A DNA stretch of 40,776 nucleotides from Firmicutes bacterium UBA2530 (GTDB lineage: Bacteria > Bacillota > Clostridia > Tissierellales > Sedimentibacteraceae), in assembly GCA_002340985.1 (NCBI GenBank), contig DDNC01000022.1, positions 75,733 to 116,508 of the forward strand, written 5' to 3'. Under the pieces are notes generated by a model. The model had not been told where the DNA came from, made no database searches, and was given only the letters and a program-made list of their open reading frames with translations. The translations under genes and the position numbers were made by a program. Of the stretch, positions 25,739 to 34,086 are shown piece by piece. The number at the start of each line of letters is the position of its first letter. Within the stretch, counting starts at the first letter, position 1.

Positions 25739-26584
25739 TTATTCATTCTGCGTTTCATTGCTGAGGGCAAGAACAGTGAGCTCCGGCGGAGCCATAAACC
25801 TGAGTGGCATCTTGGTAGTACCCAAGCCTATGTTGACATAAAGCAGTGTCTGCCTGTAATTGTTGAAGGAATACATGCCCGCGCTATATTTTTCTCCCAA
25901 AGGGGGAAGAACATTTACAAACGGCAGATTTACTTGACCTCCGTGGCTGTGGCCGGCAAGGAACAAGTCAATATTGTATTCCAGCATATAATCCACTACA
26001 TCCGGTTCGTGGCTCAGGACTATGTTATAACTTCCCTCATCGGCAAGCTCCGCAAGTCTGTCTCTTTCAGATACACCAAATATGGCATCATCCATTCCTG
26101 TAATAGTTATGTTGTAATCTTCAAATTCAACCTTTTCATTCTTCAGAATTAAAAATCCACTTTCCTCCATGATTTTGCCGTATATTCTTTCTGCCCCTCC
26201 CCCATAGTCATGATTGCCGTAAACGGCATATTTGCCGAGAGGAGCATTTATGCTGTCTAAAATTTCCCATATTTCATTTATATTTTCTTTATTTTCATAG
26301 CTTTTGTACTCATCAATTAAATCACCTGTGAATACAACAATGTCCGGATTTTCCGCATTTATTTTTTCTGCGACTCTTTTTAAATCCCGCATATCAAAGT
26401 ATTCGGATATATGAGTATCGCTGAACTGAACTATTTTTAAATCCGGCGCATCCTCGTTTATCCGGGAACTCTTTATATTTTCATACTTTACAACCAAAAG
26501 ATTGGGTTCCACAAATCTTGCATATATGTATAAGGCTCCTGCCATAAAAGCAACGGCAAATAAAAAAGAAAATAATTTTTTCAC
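25739..26584 (-). CDS. membrane-anchored metallophosphoesterase, YkuE-like
   Basis: 281-residue calcineurin-like phosphoesterase with one N-terminal helix (about 4-22) and the active domain outside. Motifs in order: KIVQFSDTHISEY, VVFTGDLIDEY, YAVYGNHDYGGG, LSHEPDVVDY, LFLAGHSHGGQVNLP. Close to B. subtilis YkuE and E. coli YaeI; the latter acts on a lipid-A pathway intermediate, whereas YkuE is a cell-wall enzyme of uncertain substrate. The start is GTG at 26584 with AGGAG seven bases upstream. A perfect 14-base palindrome overlaps this ribosome site. Convergent with the 5'-nucleotidase gene. Confidence 0.92.
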   Translation of the reverse strand: MKKLFSFLFAVAFMAGALYIYARFVEPNLLVVKYENIKSSRINEDAPDLKIVQFSDTHISEYFDMRDLKRVAEKINAENPDIVVFTGDLIDEYKSYENKENINEIWEILDSINAPLGKYAVYGNHDYGGGAERIYGKIMEESGFLILKNEKVEFEDYNITITGMDDAIFGVSERDRLAELADEGSYNIVLSHEPDVVDYMLEYNIDLFLAGHSHGGQVNLPFVNVLPPLGEKYSAGMYSFNNYRQTLLYVNIGLGTTKMPLRFMAPPELTVLALSNETQNE

Positions 26585-26594
26585 GTCTTAGCTC

Positions 26595-26608
26595 CTGAAA
26601 TATTTCAG
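26595..26608. promoter_or_regulatory. palindrome overlapping the YkuE-like ribosome site
   Basis: CTGAAATATTTCAG, perfect 14-base palindrome. The minus-strand ribosome site CAGGAG begins inside it. It might be an operator, or a weak RNA fold masking the site. Confidence 0.45.
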
Positions 26609-26629
26609 ATTGTAGTATATCAAATTCAA

Positions 26630-26700
26630 CAAAAAAAATAAAGCAAAACTTAGCTTATTAGAATTTTATTCCTCTTCTAATTATTTAGAATGCTTTACTT
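26630..26700 (-). terminator. possible terminator of veg
   Basis: Downstream of the veg stop the minus strand folds with AAAGCA and TGCTTT at its ends, an inner TTCTAA/TTAGAA hairpin, and then TTTTTTTT. The structure is bulged, so the call is tentative. Confidence 0.55.
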
Positions 26701-26713
26701 TTAGTTTTCAAAT

Positions 26714-26965
26714 CTACACAATTTTTGTTTCGTTTTCATCGCATTTGAAAAATTCAACATTATTTGTCACAATATCAATGTAGTTAAATGACACGATTCT
26801 TTTCAGGCCCTTGCTCTCAAATTGCACTGTAAAAACTGAAGGATATACATCTGTAATTACACCCTCTGTAATTACAGCAGCTTTCTTCCCTTTTTTCAAT
26901 TTGAATTTGATTTTCTGTCCGATGCATTCCTCAACTAATCCTTTAACCCGTTCAATGGATTTCAC
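26714..26965 (-). CDS. veg: Veg-family protein
   Basis: 83-residue protein of the Veg (DUF1021) family. The core GVITDVYPSVFTVQF matches the B. subtilis GILAETYPSVFVIQL pattern, and spacing to the end agrees. In B. subtilis Veg is small, abundant and linked to biofilm formation; its molecular role is not settled. The start is taken as GTG at 26965 because AAGGTGG lies eight bases upstream; a GTG four codons earlier (26977) would have no room for a ribosome site. In B. subtilis veg is near ispE; here ispE lies about 1.9 kb away on the other strand. Confidence 0.88.
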   Translation of the reverse strand: MKSIERVKGLVEECIGQKIKFKLKKGKKAAVITEGVITDVYPSVFTVQFESKGLKRIVSFNYIDIVTNNVEFFKCDENETKIV

Positions 26966-26977
26966 CTTTATAACCAC

Positions 26978-27276
26978 CTTCCGTTCAATATTTAATGAAA
27001 AGCAGGCAAAATTTATTCATTTAACTATATCTTGCCCATAATAATAAAATTTATGTGATTTTTCTTCGATTGCTTAATTAATCTTCTGAAATCTAAAAAT
27101 TTTGATTAATACTGCTTCCATTTTAAAACATTTAGCAAATAATTGCCCATAACAGTGGAAAGCGGAACTTTTTATGAGGATTAGTATAATAACGGCATTA
27201 TTCTTCTTGCAAATAACAAAGAAATGGAATATTATTATTAAGGCAATTAACATAAACAATAAAGGAAGTGAAAGTA
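26978..27276. other. 299-base intergenic stretch between veg and the corA leader
   Basis: AT-rich. The decamer TTGCCCATAA occurs twice, at 27032-27041 and 27143-27152. A lone TATAAT lies at 27185-27190 without a convincing -35 box and may serve corA. I see no M-box or other riboswitch pattern. Confidence 0.5.
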
Positions 27277-27363
27277 ATGGACGAGGTCCCTACGGTCAAA
27301 CGGCTGGATTGCTTAAGAAAACTGAATACTTCTCTGTTACTGGATTTTTTGCTGTCTTGGTAA
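27277..27363 (+). CDS. possible leader peptide of corA, 28 aa
   Basis: Small ORF MDEVPTVKRLDCLRKL... ending LLSW, with AAGGAAGTG ideally placed before its ATG. It ends 30 bases before the corA start. CorA and MgtA genes in enterobacteria have short leader ORFs that sense translation conditions; a similar control here is inference. It could also be a spurious short ORF; no homologue is known to me. Confidence 0.4.
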   Translation: MDEVPTVKRLDCLRKLNTSLLLDFLLSW

Positions 27364-27393
27364 TAGAGAAAATCTATTATTATGAGGTGAAAA

Positions 27394-28329
27394 ATGCTTG
27401 ATATATTTAAAACAATTGACGATACCCTCTTTACACTGGCGGAAATAGAAGACGGAGCATGGATTAACCTGGTTAATCCTACACCAGAGGAACTGGACCG
27501 CATTGAAGAGGAGCTTTCTGTAGACAGGGATTTCCTGATAGCTGCCCTTGACGAGGAAGAATCTGCACGTATTGAAACAGAAGACAATCAGGTTCTTATA
27601 CTGGTTGACACTCCTTATGTAGAAAAAACGGATGACCATATAATCTATGAAACACTCCCAATGGGAATTATTATTACGGATAAAAACATCATTACTGTAT
27701 GCCTGAAAAATTCCATAGTACTGGATCAATTCGAAAAAAACAGCATTCGTACATTTTCCACATATAAAAAATATCGATTTTTGTATCAGATATTGTATAA
27801 GAATGCCCAGAGATACCTGCTCTATCTGAGACAGATTGACCGAATGAGCAACTACGTTGAAAAGCAGCTCCATCAGTCCATGAAGAACAAGGAGCTCATA
27901 CAGCTTCTTGACTTAGAAAAATCACTTGTATATATAACAACCGCACTGAAAGCAAATCAGGTAGTTTTGGAAAAGATTCTTCGTATGAATGTAATAAAAA
28001 AATATTCTGAGGATGAAGATCTGCTGGAGGATGTAATTATTGAAAACAAGCAGGCTATTGAAATGGCCAGCATATACAGCGGAATATTGAGCGGTACAAT
28101 GGATGCATTTGCATCAATTATATCCAATAACTTAAATATAGTAATGAAGCTTCTGACATCAATAACTATCTTGATGGCGATACCCACAATGTTCTCAAGC
28201 TTCTTCGGAATGAATGTAATCAACCTTCCATTTGCTGAATCCCCCTTGGGATTTTGGATTGTACTTGGAATATCATTGATTACGTCAGCAGCTGTAGGAG
28301 TTGTACTTTTAAAAAAGAACTTATTTTAA
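27394..28329 (+). CDS. corA: CorA-family magnesium/metal transporter
   Basis: 311-residue two-helix channel protein. The large N-terminal cytoplasmic domain is alpha/beta then long helices (EELDRIEEELSVDRDFLIAALDEEESARIE). The C-terminal helices carry the selectivity signature FFGMNV (Gly272-Met273-Asn274) and end in lysines (LLKKNLF). CorA pentamers import Mg2+, sometimes Co2+ or Ni2+; the family also has Zn2+ exporters, so the ion is not certain. GAGGTGA precedes the ATG. A short ORF sits just upstream. A 20-base-pair hairpin follows. Confidence 0.94.
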   Translation: MLDIFKTIDDTLFTLAEIEDGAWINLVNPTPEELDRIEEELSVDRDFLIAALDEEESARIETEDNQVLILVDTPYVEKTDDHIIYETLPMGIIITDKNIITVCLKNSIVLDQFEKNSIRTFSTYKKYRFLYQILYKNAQRYLLYLRQIDRMSNYVEKQLHQSMKNKELIQLLDLEKSLVYITTALKANQVVLEKILRMNVIKKYSEDEDLLEDVIIENKQAIEMASIYSGILSGTMDAFASIISNNLNIVMKLLTSITILMAIPTMFSSFFGMNVINLPFAESPLGFWIVLGISLITSAAVGVVLLKKNLF

Positions 28330-28331
28330 AT

Positions 28332-28386
28332 ATGAATAGCACCCGGTTTTCTTCAGTTACACACTTGAAAACCGGGTGCTATTCAT
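28332..28386 (+). terminator. 20-bp hairpin after corA
   Basis: ATGAATAGCACCCGGTTTTC (28332-28351) pairs perfectly with 28367-28386 around 15 bases. There is only a weak T run after it (TTTAGG), so it may slow transcription or protect the 3' end rather than terminate alone. Confidence 0.7.
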
Positions 28387-28799
28387 TTAGGTTATCTGAT
28401 TCTGCTTTTGGGGGAATCACCTCTTCCGTCAGTCTATATATAAACACTCATTTTACTAAATCTTTGTTACTGATTGAATATCTTTAAAAAGTTTCCTGCA
28501 AAATTTGCTTTCAACGGCTTTTAATTTAAAGCAGCTTAATGTTTAAACCTCCGATCTGTAATTATTTCCAACTCTGTTTCTTTTAAGTGTTGTTGTAATT
28601 AATCTTCTTTTCTAAACTCTCCGAAACCGTCTTAAATTAAATTGACCTTTGCAAATCCTCTGATTACAATTTTATAGTTATATATGGTTATCAGTAAATT
28701 TAGTAAAACTTATGTTGTAGTATTTATATACCCTAATATTTTTTTATTAAACATGCCTTTCTAAAAAATTTTTAAATAATTTTAAAAAAATATTTTAAG
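28387..28799. other. 413-base gene-free AT-rich tract before ispE
   Basis: No ORF with a ribosome site and no clear RNA motif was seen on either strand. The tract becomes very AT-rich toward 28740-28800, which may act as an UP-type element for the ispE promoter. Confidence 0.5.
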
Positions 28800-28828
28800 T
28801 TGTCATAATTCTGCCGATATTATATAAT
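28800..28828 (+). promoter_or_regulatory. promoter of ispE
   Basis: TTGTCA (28800-28805), 17-base spacer, TATAAT (28823-28828), preceded by A/T tracts. Confidence 0.88.
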
Positions 28829-28857
28829 GTTGAGAAATATTTAAAAAGGATATCACT

Positions 28858-29727
28858 ATGATGAAAATACATTCCTTTGGAAAAATAAATTTGTTCCTTG
28901 ATATTGAGGGACTTCTTCCAAACGGCTACCACCTTATAAAAACAGTTATGCAGTCTGTTGATTTACATGATGAGCTCTTCATTGAAACGGCGTCCGGCGG
29001 CAGTATAACAATTGAATGCAGCAACAACAGCATACCGGTAAATGAAAAAAACACATGCTACCGGGCAGCTGAAATAATCAAAGAAATGTATCATATCAAC
29101 TGCGGTGTAAACATAAGAATAAACAAGGCTATACCGTCTGAGGCCGGCATGGCAGGAGGAAGCAGCAACGGAGCTGCCGTCATACGCGGGCTGAATGAGC
29201 TGTGGAAGCTCAATATGACTGAGAATGACATTATGAATGTCGGACTTAAAATCGGAGCAGATGTGCCATTCTGTCTTGCTGGCGGAACTATGCTGGCGGA
29301 AGGAATAGGCGAAAGGCTTACAAAGCTCAATGATTTCATATGGGATTATATATTGGTGGTGAAACCTGAGTTTTCAATGTCAACTGCATTTGTATACAAA
29401 AATTTGAGCCCGGTATACTACAATTCGTTTGACATCAATGAAATAATAGGCCATATTGACTCACTCCGGTACAGAGATGCAGCATTGTCGGCGAAAAACA
29501 CCCTTGAAAAGGTAGTGGAAAAATTTCACCCCCAAATACAAAGCATCAAGGAATTAATGTTTAAAAAAGGAGCTATTAATTCCATTATGACCGGAAGCGG
29601 CTCTGCTGTATTCGGTTTTTTCGCGGACAGAAAGGATATAGAGCGTGCATGCTCAGAAATATCTGCGATTTATCCGCAAACCTTTATTACAAAAACAAAG
29701 GTGGGAGGTATTCAACTATTTGTTTAA
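28858..29727 (+). CDS. ispE: 4-diphosphocytidyl-2-C-methyl-D-erythritol kinase
   Basis: 289-residue GHMP kinase of the MEP (non-mevalonate) isoprenoid pathway; it phosphorylates CDP-methylerythritol with ATP in the cytoplasm. Visible marks: HSFGKINLFLDI (Lys9, catalytic), LPNGYHLIKTVMQSVDLHD, phosphate loop GMAGGSSNGAA (97-107), and IGADVPFCLAGGT with catalytic Asp135; late motif GSGSAVFGFF. Length is normal. AAGGA precedes the ATG at 28858; the adjacent second ATG is an alternative. A TlpA-like gene follows 53 bases later and may be co-transcribed. Confidence 0.96.
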   Translation: MMKIHSFGKINLFLDIEGLLPNGYHLIKTVMQSVDLHDELFIETASGGSITIECSNNSIPVNEKNTCYRAAEIIKEMYHINCGVNIRINKAIPSEAGMAGGSSNGAAVIRGLNELWKLNMTENDIMNVGLKIGADVPFCLAGGTMLAEGIGERLTKLNDFIWDYILVVKPEFSMSTAFVYKNLSPVYYNSFDINEIIGHIDSLRYRDAALSAKNTLEKVVEKFHPQIQSIKELMFKKGAINSIMTGSGSAVFGFFADRKDIERACSEISAIYPQTFITKTKVGGIQLFV

Positions 29728-29780
29728 ATCACACAGTATTTGGGTATTAGCTTTAATATATAGAAAACGAGAGGGAATTT

Positions 29781-30314
29781 ATGAGAAAATTAATCTTATT
29801 GACAGCACTTATAGCATTGCTTGCCACAGGATGTACGAAATTTATAATTGAGCCTCCGGCAAACAGCGAAGAATCGCAGGCTCCGCCTGTGGAAGAGACC
29901 ACAAAAAAAGATCCGGTCATGGCGCCGGATTTTGAGCTTACAGCCTTAGACGGCAGCACAATCAAGCTGAGCGAGTTAAGGGATAAGAAGGTACTGCTGA
30001 ATTTCTGGGCAACATGGTGCGGCTTTTGCGTAATAGAGATGCCCGACCTTCAGAAGCTACAGGAAAGCCACGATGATTTGCTTGTATTGACCGTGAATGT
30101 GGGAGAATCCAAGGAAACAGTTCAGAAATTCATGGAAGAAAACAATCTTAATCTGACTGTTGTGCTTGATGAAAAAATGAATATTGCAAATACATACGGC
30201 GTAAGATCCTACCCAACAACAATTGCCGTGAACCACAAGGGAGAAGCCGTAAGAGGATATGTAGGAATGCTCACCTACGAGCAGATGGAACAGCTTTACA
30301 GCCTTATTGAATAA
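29781..30314 (+). CDS. TlpA/ResA-like thioredoxin-fold lipoprotein
   Basis: 177-residue extracytoplasmic redox protein with lipobox LATGC (Cys18), a short charged linker, then an AhpC/TSA-type thioredoxin domain: APDFELTALDGSTIKLSELRDKKVLLNFWATWCGFC with the CxxC pair Cys80/Cys83, and cis-proline in VRSYPTT. Such proteins reduce disulfides outside the membrane, often for cytochrome maturation (ResA) or other thiol targets. No cytochrome genes are near, so the partner is unknown. GAGAGGG precedes the ATG. A terminator follows. Confidence 0.93.
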   Translation: MRKLILLTALIALLATGCTKFIIEPPANSEESQAPPVEETTKKDPVMAPDFELTALDGSTIKLSELRDKKVLLNFWATWCGFCVIEMPDLQKLQESHDDLLVLTVNVGESKETVQKFMEENNLNLTVVLDEKMNIANTYGVRSYPTTIAVNHKGEAVRGYVGMLTYEQMEQLYSLIE

Positions 30315-30318
30315 TAAT

Positions 30319-30353
30319 AAAAAATCATGACCTCTAAGCGGTCATGATTTTTT
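30319..30353. terminator. bidirectional terminator between tlpA-like and etfA
   Basis: AAAAAATCATGACC (30319-30332), seven-base loop, GGTCATGATTTTTT (30340-30353). Each strand reading ends in a T run. Its right arm overlaps the last codons of etfA. Confidence 0.92.
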
Positions 30354-31529
30354 ATTCCTTATTTTATCCGTAATCAGCGGAAGTATTTCTTTCACATCTC
30401 CAACTATCTTATAGTTTGCAAGCTTGAATATGGGAGCGTCGGGGTCGTTGTTTATTGCAACAATGGTTTCGATATCGGCAAGACCTGCAAGATGCTGAAT
30501 GGCGCCGGATATACCGCATGCAATATACAGCTTTGGAGCAACCGTCTTTCCTGTCTGTCCCACCTGCTGGCAGTAAGGCATCCAGCCGGAGTCCACCACA
30601 GGCCTTGATGCTCCGAGAGCCGCACCCAGTGCGTCCGCAAGCTCCTGCGCAAGCTGAATATTTTTTTGGCTGCCTATACCCTTTCCCACACCCACAATAA
30701 TATCAGCTTCCGTCAGATTTATTTCTTCTTCATTGTCTATATCCCTGATTTTTTTAACAAATCCCTCTATTTGTGAAGAAGCAGGAAGTATGTCCACCCT
30801 GCCATTTCTTGTATAATCAGGATTCAGAGGCTTAAAGAGCTTTGGCCTAACAGTTGCCATCTGCGGACGGTTATTTGGGCACACTATGGTTGCCATAAGA
30901 TTTCCTCCGAAGGCAGGTCTCGTCTGGAGAAGAAGCCTTTCTTCTCTGTCTGTTTCAAGGACTGTGCAATCAGCGGTCAGCCCTGTACTCAGTGCTGATG
31001 AAATGCACGGAGCAAGGGATCTTCCGTTTGATGTGGCCCCCATGAGGACTATTTCAGGTTTGTGCTCATTTATTAAACCAACCATTACCTCTCCGTAAAC
31101 CTGGTCGTTGAAACCACTGAGCCAGTCAGCATCCATCACCATGACCCTGTCTGCACCATAGGCAATCAGCTCCTTTGAAAGGTTCTCAATGTTATGGCCT
31201 AAAACTACAGCCACAGTCTCAGTATCTAAGTCCTCCGCAAGCTCTCTCGCTTTTCCTAACAACTCCAGTGCAACAGATTTAAGTTTTCCCTTTCTCTGCT
31301 CCGCAAAAACCCATATTCCTCTGTATTCACTCAAATCATTTTTAATAATTTTATCCCTTACAAAATTTATTGCTCCGAAATGGCAGCTTTCCGCACATGA
31401 ACCGCAAAGAGTGCACTTTTCTCCTATAGATGCCTTTTTGTTCTCAACCTCAATAGCTCCGAAGGGACATGCGCTGACGCACTTCTTGCAGCCCACGCAT
31501 TTATTTTTAATTATGTCTATACTTGCCAT
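30342..31529 (-). CDS. etfA: electron transfer flavoprotein alpha subunit with N-terminal ferredoxin domain
   Basis: 395-residue EtfA fused to a 2x[4Fe-4S] ferredoxin module: Cys11/14/17/21 in CVGCKKCVSACP and Cys39/42/45/49 in CTLCGSCAESCH. The EtfA body follows with the FAD domain at the C-terminal end (GSQKNIQLAQELADALGAALGASRPVVDSGWMP, then GQTGKTVAPKLYIACGISGAIQHLAG). Ferredoxin-carrying EtfA is known from bifurcating complexes such as lactate dehydrogenase LctBCD and caffeyl-CoA reductase. Third gene after the dehydrogenase and etfB. AAGGAGGG precedes the ATG. Confidence 0.95.
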   Translation of the reverse strand: MASIDIIKNKCVGCKKCVSACPFGAIEVENKKASIGEKCTLCGSCAESCHFGAINFVRDKIIKNDLSEYRGIWVFAEQRKGKLKSVALELLGKARELAEDLDTETVAVVLGHNIENLSKELIAYGADRVMVMDADWLSGFNDQVYGEVMVGLINEHKPEIVLMGATSNGRSLAPCISSALSTGLTADCTVLETDREERLLLQTRPAFGGNLMATIVCPNNRPQMATVRPKLFKPLNPDYTRNGRVDILPASSQIEGFVKKIRDIDNEEEINLTEADIIVGVGKGIGSQKNIQLAQELADALGAALGASRPVVDSGWMPYCQQVGQTGKTVAPKLYIACGISGAIQHLAGLADIETIVAINNDPDAPIFKLANYKIVGDVKEILPLITDKIRNKKS

Positions 31530-31539
31530 CCTACCCTCC

Positions 31540-32322
31540 TTAAATCTCTATTGACAGAAGAAGCTCTGCGATTTTCTCGGCCTTTTCTTCGGCAGTGCCC
31601 TCTATTTCAGCACTTTCCACCTCATGCACAGGAACGAAGGTCCTTCTCACCTGTGTGGGGGAGCCCTTGAGCCCCGCTCTGTGTTCATCAGCCTTGACAG
31701 AAGCTATGTCTGCAATTTCTATTTCTGCCATTTTCGCTGCCTTCATGCTTTTAATGGATGGAAGTCTCGGCATATTAATTTCCTTCACAACAGTAATCAG
31801 AGCAGGAAGCTGTATTTCAATTTCTTCGTAGCCGTCATCTGTTATTTTCATGCAGTGCATGGAATCCTGTTTTATCTCAATTATTTTGCTTATATCTGAT
31901 GCATATGCAATATTAAGAGTTATTGCAAGGCTTGCGCCCACCTGAGCAGTATCTCCGTCCGAAGCGTGCTTTCCGCAGATAATCAGGTCGCAGCCTCCTA
32001 TTTTTTCAATGCCCTTGCTCAGCGTATATGACGTAGCGAGAGTGTCCGCACCGGCAAACTTCCTGTCTGTCAGAAGCACCCCCTCATCAATTCCCAAAGC
32101 TATTGCTTCCCTCAGCATATGCTGAGCAGCCGGTATACCCATGCTGAGCCCTGTAACATGTGCACCGAGTTTTTCCTTGATTCGCACTGCTTCCTCAATG
32201 GCATATGTGTCAAACGGATTTATTATTGCCGGGATGTTCTCTCTAATGATTGTGTTGGTTACAGGGTCCATTTTCACCTCATTGGTGCCGGGAACCTGCT
32301 TTATACATACTACTATTCTCAT
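31540..32322 (-). CDS. etfB: electron transfer flavoprotein beta subunit
   Basis: 260-residue EtfB: RIVVCIKQVPGTNEVKMDPVTNTIIRE at the start, NPFDTYAIEEAVRIKEK, and ICGKHASDGDTAQVG, the AMP/FAD-binding segment that in bifurcating Etf holds a second FAD. The ATG overlaps the dehydrogenase stop (ATGA). With EtfA it would accept electrons from the flavoprotein and pass them to NAD+ and ferredoxin. Confidence 0.95.
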   Translation of the reverse strand: MRIVVCIKQVPGTNEVKMDPVTNTIIRENIPAIINPFDTYAIEEAVRIKEKLGAHVTGLSMGIPAAQHMLREAIALGIDEGVLLTDRKFAGADTLATSYTLSKGIEKIGGCDLIICGKHASDGDTAQVGASLAITLNIAYASDISKIIEIKQDSMHCMKITDDGYEEIEIQLPALITVVKEINMPRLPSIKSMKAAKMAEIEIADIASVKADEHRAGLKGSPTQVRRTFVPVHEVESAEIEGTAEEKAEKIAELLLSIEI

Positions 32323-33920
32323 GCGTCCACCCCTTCATAGGCAAATATGGCTCCTCTGTTAAGAAGCTGCTTAGGATCGAATACTTTCTTCAGATTTCGC
32401 ATTTCATCCAATTCATCTTTGCTGTACATTTTCTGAAGAAACGGAACCTTCAGTTTACCCACACCGTGCTCTGCGGAAACCGCACCTCCCATTGCCGCTA
32501 TTTTTTCTGCCCATACCAAGAATAAATCCTTGCCTCTTTTGTACTCGTCCATATTGCGCGGAATAATATTTACATGGAGGTGATTGTTTCCCACATGTCC
32601 GAATATAACCGCATGGAGGTTGTTTCGTTCAATATCCTCGTTGTACATTTTCATTACTTCCTTGAGTCTTTCATCAGGTACAGACATATCTGTACCTAAC
32701 TTTGTTATCCTGCTGTCTGTTTTTTTAGCCTCATCTATTTGCATATTTACACATTCCGGGCATGCGTGCCTGAAGCTGTGGAGCTTTTCAAGACCTGCTG
32801 CATTGTTGGCAACCCATGTATACTCTTCCTTGCCTCCAAGCATAACTATAACATCTCCAAGCTCCTCTATGCCCTCCCATATCTCATCATCGGAATCACC
32901 TTCGATTTCGATGAATATGGCGGTGTGATACCCCTGTTGTATCTCCTGCACCGATGAAAATGCAGGGTTTGTTTTCTGCTGAAGCTTAAGCATTTTCAGT
33001 GCCTCATGACTGAAAAACTCAATAGCCGACGGCCTTAATTTCATAGGCTCACTCATACCGGAAATTCTTTCTCCCCTAAGTGCCCTCACCAGGTCCAGTG
33101 CCTTGTCCTCATCAGGCATGAAAATTGTCACACCCCAGTCAGACTGTTGTGTTCTGTTTAACTCTATCTCAATTTCGCTTATAATTCCCAATGTTCCGTC
33201 AGAACCTATAAACAAATCAATCATATCCATATCCGGTTTGTTGTAATATCCGGATGTATTTTTACTCACCGCAGGCATCTTATATTTCGGAAGCTTTCCG
33301 GAAAATATCTTCCCGCTTTCCGTTACAAGCTCAAATATTCCATTTGCTGCAATTGATTGTCCCCTTTTAAGGCTTAACACATCTCCGTCTGTCAATACAA
33401 CCCTTATGGATTCAATATGCTCCCTTGCAGAGCCATATCTGAAGCTCTTTGCACCTGATGCATTACATGCCGCAATACCACCGATGGATGCTGATGCCTC
33501 GGTTGGGTCGGTGGAGTAAAACCATTGGTTTTTATCCATATGCTCAAGGGTCTTTAAGGATTCTTCATCCCATCCCTCTGTTATGAAGGACTTGTTAATA
33601 AGATACTTCCTTATTTCCGTAAGGAGGACTCCGGGCTGAACCTTAAGAAAAAATCTGTCCTGTTTACCGTCATATCTGGCTCCCGTTACCTTGTTCATCC
33701 TGCTCAGGTTTATAATGTGACCTCCAAATGGCACTGCGGAAGCTGCAAGTCCAGTCTTTGCTCCCTGTGTTGTAACAGATATATTTTTAAGATTGCACTC
33801 CCTCACTGATGCCGCAATTTCTTCCTCTGTCTTAGGGAATATTATGCTTTCTGCCGTTCCGACCTGACGGGACTCGTCTCTTAAATATTCGCCATAAATC
33901 TCTGCAAAGCCGTTTCCCAT
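32319..33920 (-). CDS. FAD-binding 2-hydroxyacid dehydrogenase (LctD/GlcD family)
   Basis: 533-residue flavoprotein. FAD-binding domain: TAESIIFPKTEEEIAASVRE, TTQGAKTGLAASAVPFGG, STDPTEASASIGGIAACNASG, and GSDGTLGIISEIEIEL. C-terminal FAD-oxidase domain with GHVGNNHLHVNIIPRN and SAEHGVGKLKVPFLQK. The family oxidises lactate or glycolate. Followed by etfB and a ferredoxin-fused etfA in one unit, the arrangement of Acetobacterium-type LctBCD, so a confurcating lactate dehydrogenase is the best call; another 2-hydroxyacid is possible. Start taken at ATG 33920, with AGGAGG six bases upstream; a longer in-frame start has no support. Confidence 0.88.
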   Translation of the reverse strand: MGNGFAEIYGEYLRDESRQVGTAESIIFPKTEEEIAASVRECNLKNISVTTQGAKTGLAASAVPFGGHIINLSRMNKVTGARYDGKQDRFFLKVQPGVLLTEIRKYLINKSFITEGWDEESLKTLEHMDKNQWFYSTDPTEASASIGGIAACNASGAKSFRYGSAREHIESIRVVLTDGDVLSLKRGQSIAANGIFELVTESGKIFSGKLPKYKMPAVSKNTSGYYNKPDMDMIDLFIGSDGTLGIISEIEIELNRTQQSDWGVTIFMPDEDKALDLVRALRGERISGMSEPMKLRPSAIEFFSHEALKMLKLQQKTNPAFSSVQEIQQGYHTAIFIEIEGDSDDEIWEGIEELGDVIVMLGGKEEYTWVANNAAGLEKLHSFRHACPECVNMQIDEAKKTDSRITKLGTDMSVPDERLKEVMKMYNEDIERNNLHAVIFGHVGNNHLHVNIIPRNMDEYKRGKDLFLVWAEKIAAMGGAVSAEHGVGKLKVPFLQKMYSKDELDEMRNLKKVFDPKQLLNRGAIFAYEGVDA

Positions 33921-33973
33921 TTTCGCCTCCTCTATAGATATAAAAAATTTATAATAATTATTACAATAATTTA

Positions 33974-33985
33974 TCACATATGTGA
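33974..33985. promoter_or_regulatory. palindrome before the dehydrogenase-etf operon
   Basis: TCACATATGTGA, perfect 12-base palindrome about 54 bases upstream of the start codon. TTGAGG-17-TATTGT on the minus strand would put it inside the spacer, suitable for a repressor, but the promoter is weak by eye. Confidence 0.45.
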
Positions 33986-34031
33986 CCTCAAAGCAAATGA
34001 AAATTCTCCTTTGTCTTACCAATGTAGTTAT

Positions 34032-34069
34032 AAAAAAAGAGGAAAATAAAATAATATTATTCTCCTCTT
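34032..34069 (-). terminator. terminator of threonine aldolase
   Basis: On the minus strand AAGAGGAGAATAA pairs with TTATTTTCCTCTT (one wobble), then TTTTTTT. It separates threonine aldolase from the dehydrogenase operon. Confidence 0.85.
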
Positions 34070-34086
34070 AAAATTTTTATGTCTTA

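Noticed and set aside
26978..27276. Mg2+-sensing M-box riboswitch before corA
   Set aside because: None of the conserved M-box segments or an expression-platform hairpin is present.
27337..27873. 178-codon minus-strand ORF over corA
   Set aside because: Antisense to the conserved CorA N-terminal domain; no ribosome site and no recognisable family.
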